A DNA stretch of 64,000 nucleotides from Nocardioides currus (GTDB lineage Bacteria > Actinomycetota > Actinomycetes > Propionibacteriales > Nocardioidaceae). The stretch covers positions 142,532 through 206,531 of the forward strand of contig NZ_PYXZ01000008.1 in the NCBI RefSeq assembly GCF_003057875.1, written 5' to 3'. Shown here in pieces: positions 61,689 through 64,000 of the stretch. A program made the translations under genes and the position numbers. A model generated the notes under the pieces. It ran no database searches. It had not been told where the DNA came from and saw only the letters and a list, made by a program, of their open reading frames with translations. Position 1 is the stretch's first letter; the number at the start of each line of letters is the position of its first letter.

Positions 61689-61692
<4 letters not shown>

Positions 61693-62444
61693 GACGTTGT
61701 TCCCTTCTGGTTCCTCCGCGCCGGTGTGCCGGCGAGGTTCATGTGGAGCTGGTAGCGATCACCGCGGTAGCGGGACACCACGTGCTCGACCGGTCGTCCA
61801 CGGCAGGAGGAGATGCGGCGGAAGACCAGCAGCGGCGTGTGCACCGGCGCCTCGAGGCGACGGGCGATCACGCGGTCGGCCGACTCGCCCCAGAGGGTCT
61901 GGTCGGCGGCGTCGATGGGGAGGGCGTACTCGCGCTCGAAGAGCTGGTAGAGCGAGCCGCTCAGGTCCTGGGCGTCGAGGTCGGGCAGCAGGGAGCGGGG
62001 ATACCACCCGTGTTCCAGCGCCATCGGCTGCTCGTCGGCCAGCCGGACCCGGTCGACGCGCCAGGCCATCGCCTTCGGTCCCAGTCGCAGCGCCTTGGCG
62101 ACGTCGGCCGGCGGCCGCTCCTCGTCGACGCGCATCAGTCGGGTCGAGGGCTCGAGCCCGCGGCTGCGCATGTCCTGGCTGAAGGAGGCGAGGTGCAGGC
62201 TGCTCTCCACCCGCGGTCGCGCCACGAAGGTGCCCTTGCCGTGGCTGCGGGTCAGCAGGCCCGCGGTGATGAGGTTCTCGATCGCCTTGCGGACGGTGGC
62301 TCGCGACACGGCGTACGTCGCCATCAGCTCGCGCTCCGACGGGATCGCTGCATCGGGCGTGAGCTCGTTGCGGACGAGGTCCGTGAGCGCCTCGCTGAGC
62401 TGCTCGTGCTTGGGCACGGGACCGCTGGTGAGGGCCGGGCTCAT
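61689..62444 (-). CDS. GntR family transcriptional regulator (DasR-like, HutC subfamily)
   Basis: A 251-residue regulator. The winged HTH at about 10-80 includes LVRNELTPDAAIPSERELM and YAVSRATVRKAIENLIT. The UTRA ligand domain follows (ERPPADVAKALRLG to HMNLAGT), which in DasR binds GlcN-6-phosphate. ATG 62444 is chosen over GTG 62471 because AAGGAG lies nine bases upstream. Its gene and the EIIC gene form one operon. The palindromes at 62492-62516 lie upstream of it and upstream of the divergent EIIB/EIIA genes. It therefore probably controls all PTS genes here in response to a sugar phosphate. Confidence 0.92.
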
Positions 62445-62491
62445 CCGTGGCTGCTCCTTCGCGAGGCTCACCCTCGACGCGACGTTCGATA

Positions 62492-62516
62492 ATTGGTACG
62501 GTCTGGTACGTACCAG
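62492..62516. promoter_or_regulatory. DasR-like operator in the divergent PTS promoter
   Basis: CTGGTACGTACCAG at 62503-62516 is a perfect 14-base palindrome. A second half site, TTGGTACG, at 62493-62500 adds a repeat of GGTACG ten bases away. It resembles the DasR element, whose core is TGGTCTAGACCA, but with ACGT in the middle. It lies between the GntR and EIIB genes, within reach of both promoters. Confidence 0.75.
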
Positions 62517-62602
62517 TTGATCGAGGATGGCCCGTCGACGGGCTCGCTGTCAAGGGGTCGCTGGTCCAGACTGAGAACACCACCCACACGAAGGGACCCG
62601 AC

Positions 62603-62836
62603 ATGAGCAGCAAGGCAGAGCAGATCCTGGCCGGACTCGGAGGGGCCGACAACATCGTCGAGATCGAGCCCTGCATCACCCGCCTGCGCACCGAGGTCAA
62701 GGACGGCTCGCTCGTCGACCAGGCCGCCCTCAAGGCCGCCGGCGCCCACGGCGTGATGGCAAGCGGCAACACGGTGCAGGTCGTGGTCGGCCCCGAGGCC
62801 GACAACCTCGCGGAAGACATCGAGGACCTGATGTGA
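62603..62836 (+). CDS. PTS glucose/GlcNAc EIIB component
   Basis: A 77-residue cytoplasmic phospho-carrier. The phosphorylated Cys24 is in EIEPCITRLRTEVKD, the family signature. AAGGGA lies seven bases before ATG 62603; the long frame to 62447 is upstream noise. It accepts phosphate from EIIA and passes it to the sugar on EIIC. The gene overlaps the EIIA gene (GTGA). Stand-alone B and C parts match the Streptomyces NagF/NagE2 arrangement. Confidence 0.93.
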   Translation: MSSKAEQILAGLGGADNIVEIEPCITRLRTEVKDGSLVDQAALKAAGAHGVMASGNTVQVVVGPEADNLAEDIEDLM

Positions 62837-63279
62837 CCCAGGTCCTCGCTCCCTGCCCGGGGACGGTGCTGGCGATGGCCGACGTGCCCGACCCGGTCTT
62901 CGCCGAGGAGATGGTCGGGCCGGGCGTCGCGATCGCACCGGCCGACGGCCCGACGATCGTGGTGTCGCCGATCGCCGGCAAGGTCCTCAAGGTCCACCCG
63001 CACGCCTTCGTCGTGCTCGGCGACGGCGTCGGGGTGCTCGTGCACCTCGGCATCAACACCGTGCGGCTCGACGGCGCGGGCTTCGAAGTGCTTACGACCC
63101 AGGGCGCCGACGTGGCCGCCGGTGACCCGATGATCAGCTGGGACCCCGCCACGATCTCCGGCGAGGACATCTCGACGGTCGTGCCGGTCGTGGTGATGGA
63201 CGCACCCAAGGGCTCGGTGACGTCGGAGGTCGTCGGCTCCGACGTTGCGGCCGGCGACCTGCTCTTCACCACCGCGTGA
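62833..63279 (+). CDS. PTS EIIA component, glucose type (Crr-like)
   Basis: A 148-residue beta-sandwich protein. The phosphorylated His71 is in LVHLGINTV, with its partner His57 in VHPHAFVV. GTG 62833 overlaps the stop of the EIIB gene. It receives phosphate from HPr and hands it to EIIB. With the EIIC at 60436, the complete sugar-specific part of the PTS is present in this locus; enzyme I and HPr are not in the window. Confidence 0.93.
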   Translation: MTQVLAPCPGTVLAMADVPDPVFAEEMVGPGVAIAPADGPTIVVSPIAGKVLKVHPHAFVVLGDGVGVLVHLGINTVRLDGAGFEVLTTQGADVAAGDPMISWDPATISGEDISTVVPVVVMDAPKGSVTSEVVGSDVAAGDLLFTTA

Positions 63280-63923
63280 AGCCCTCCGCCCTGCTGCTCG
63301 ACCTCGACGGCACGCTCGTCGACTCCGAGCCGCTGCAGCAGGAGGGCTACCGCCGCTTTTTCGCCGCTCGCGGCTGGGACGAGCCCGACCTGACGCTCTT
63401 CACCGGGCGCCGCGCCGAGGACGTGCTGCCCACGGTCGACGGCCCGTGGCGCGACCACGACCACGCCGCCATCGGCCGCGAGGTCACGGCGCTCGTGCCA
63501 ACCGACGTCGCGCCCGCCGCCATCCCGGGCGCTGCCGAGCTGATCAGGGCCGCCGCTGCCGCTGGTGTCCGTATCGCCGTCGTCACCTCGGCCGGCCCGG
63601 CCTGGGTGCAGCAGGCCCTCGGCGACGGGCTCGGGATCCTCGACCTCGTGGACCTCGTCGTGACGGCCGAGGACGTCGTCGACGGCAAGCCCTACCCGGC
63701 CTGCTACCTCCTCGCCTGCGAACGCCTGGGCCTCGAGCCGGCCACCACCCTCGCCGCCGAGGACAGCACCGCCGGCGTGCAGGCAGCGGTCGCCGCCGGG
63801 GTCGGGCATGTCGTGGGTGTCACGACGAGCCGTCCCGCCTCCGAGCTGCGGGAGGCCGGCGCGCACGCGGCCTACCCCGACCTGGTCGAGGTCGCCGAGG
63901 ACGTACGACGGCTCGCGGACTGA
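63276..63923 (+). CDS. HAD family phosphatase (beta-phosphoglucomutase-like)
   Basis: A 215-residue hydrolase. The nucleophile Asp9 and general acid Asp11 are in LLDLDGTLVDSEP, the Thr/Ser motif II in VVTSAG, Lys in DGKPYP, and the acidic motif IV in AAEDSTAGVQAA. It has the small helical cap between motifs I and II. GTG 63276 overlaps the stop of the EIIA gene, so it is part of the PTS operon. It probably dephosphorylates a sugar phosphate that enters through this PTS. The substrate is inferred. Confidence 0.88.
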   Translation: MKPSALLLDLDGTLVDSEPLQQEGYRRFFAARGWDEPDLTLFTGRRAEDVLPTVDGPWRDHDHAAIGREVTALVPTDVAPAAIPGAAELIRAAAAAGVRIAVVTSAGPAWVQQALGDGLGILDLVDLVVTAEDVVDGKPYPACYLLACERLGLEPATTLAAEDSTAGVQAAVAAGVGHVVGVTTSRPASELREAGAHAAYPDLVEVAEDVRRLAD

Positions 63924-64000
63924 GTGCACGGCGGGTGCGACGGTCTGGACGTGCCTCGATGCGTGCAAGGCCTCTTCCCATTGTGGTTCATTGGCGGCGG
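63924..64000. other. Right edge of the window, no gene visible
   Basis: 77 bases after the last stop. No start with a ribosome-binding site and no hairpin is seen; the next gene presumably begins outside the window. Confidence 0.5.

Overview
The window is high-GC, gene-dense chromosomal DNA from an actinobacterium, most likely a Nocardioides-like member of the Propionibacteriales. The evidence is the strong GC bias at third codon positions, many GTG starts, many 4-base ATGA/GTGA start-stop overlaps, a mycothiol-dependent enzyme, SigE-family and DUF6458/DUF4097/DUF1992 proteins, a DtxR/IdeR-type iron box, and FadE5- and EtfD-like beta-oxidation proteins. I see one tRNA gene (Gly, CCC anticodon), no rRNA, no insertion sequence, no prophage and no CRISPR array. 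About 66 protein genes are supported, three of them (47, 36 and 54 residues) very short; one gene is split by an apparent frameshift.

Layout. 1-5.6 kb: end of a quinone oxidoreductase, an M20 peptidase with an MFS exporter, a PEP mutase/isocitrate lyase-family protein, a MOSC protein, DUF1992 and a small lipoprotein. 5.7-8.9 kb: a Chloroflexus-type malyl-CoA lyase overlapping a second CitE-like lyase, then a kinase-fold protein. 8.9-15.5 kb (minus strand): an amino-sugar salvage operon (ROK repressor, solute-binding lipoprotein, two permeases, GH3 hexosaminidase, ROK kinase) behind a perfect palindromic operator. 15.6-20.4 kb: zwf, a tiny membrane protein, an MFS transporter, an orphan trpF and an M48 protease. 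20.5-25.6 kb: hutH and hutU with an NTF2-like gene between them, and an IclR regulator. 26-29.6 kb: a giant EtfD-like Fe-S oxidoreductase with a repetitive C-terminal tail. 29.7-31.4 kb: an RHH regulator, DUF4097 protein and 36-residue peptide. 31.4-36.4 kb: a five-gene siderophore-iron uptake operon under an iron box. 36.4-38.5 kb: Pr6Pr membrane protein, dcd, GDSL hydrolase and tRNA-Gly. 38.5-43.8 kb: palindromic repeats, a DUF305 protein with a small partner, a C39-like protein with a lipoprotein, DUF2461 and an Rrf2 regulator. 44-46.9 kb: a TauE exporter and a FadE5-like acyl-CoA dehydrogenase. 47-50.5 kb: an ABC exporter with its two-component system. 50.5-56.8 kb: an ECF sigma factor with a coupled membrane protein, a thioredoxin/NHL protein, a mycothiol enzyme, an SDR and two DinB proteins. 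56.8-60.3 kb: a GDPD lipase-like protein, the frameshifted gene and a beta-propeller protein. 60.4-63.9 kb: a divergent GlcNAc-type PTS locus with its GntR regulator and a HAD phosphatase.

How they fit. Two amino-sugar routes (ABC plus GH3/ROK, and PTS plus a DasR-like regulator) point to growth on chitin or cell-wall sugars. FadE5 and EtfD form an electron path from acyl-CoA to the quinone pool. Their genes lie 19 kb apart, yet they share a near-identical motif upstream and the same nested palindrome downstream, which suggests one regulon.

The most unusual signals are these paired elements, the seven SLFD motifs in the EtfD tail, and a 47-bp palindromic element found between genes at 3.9 kb and also, four times and in frame, inside the EtfD tail.
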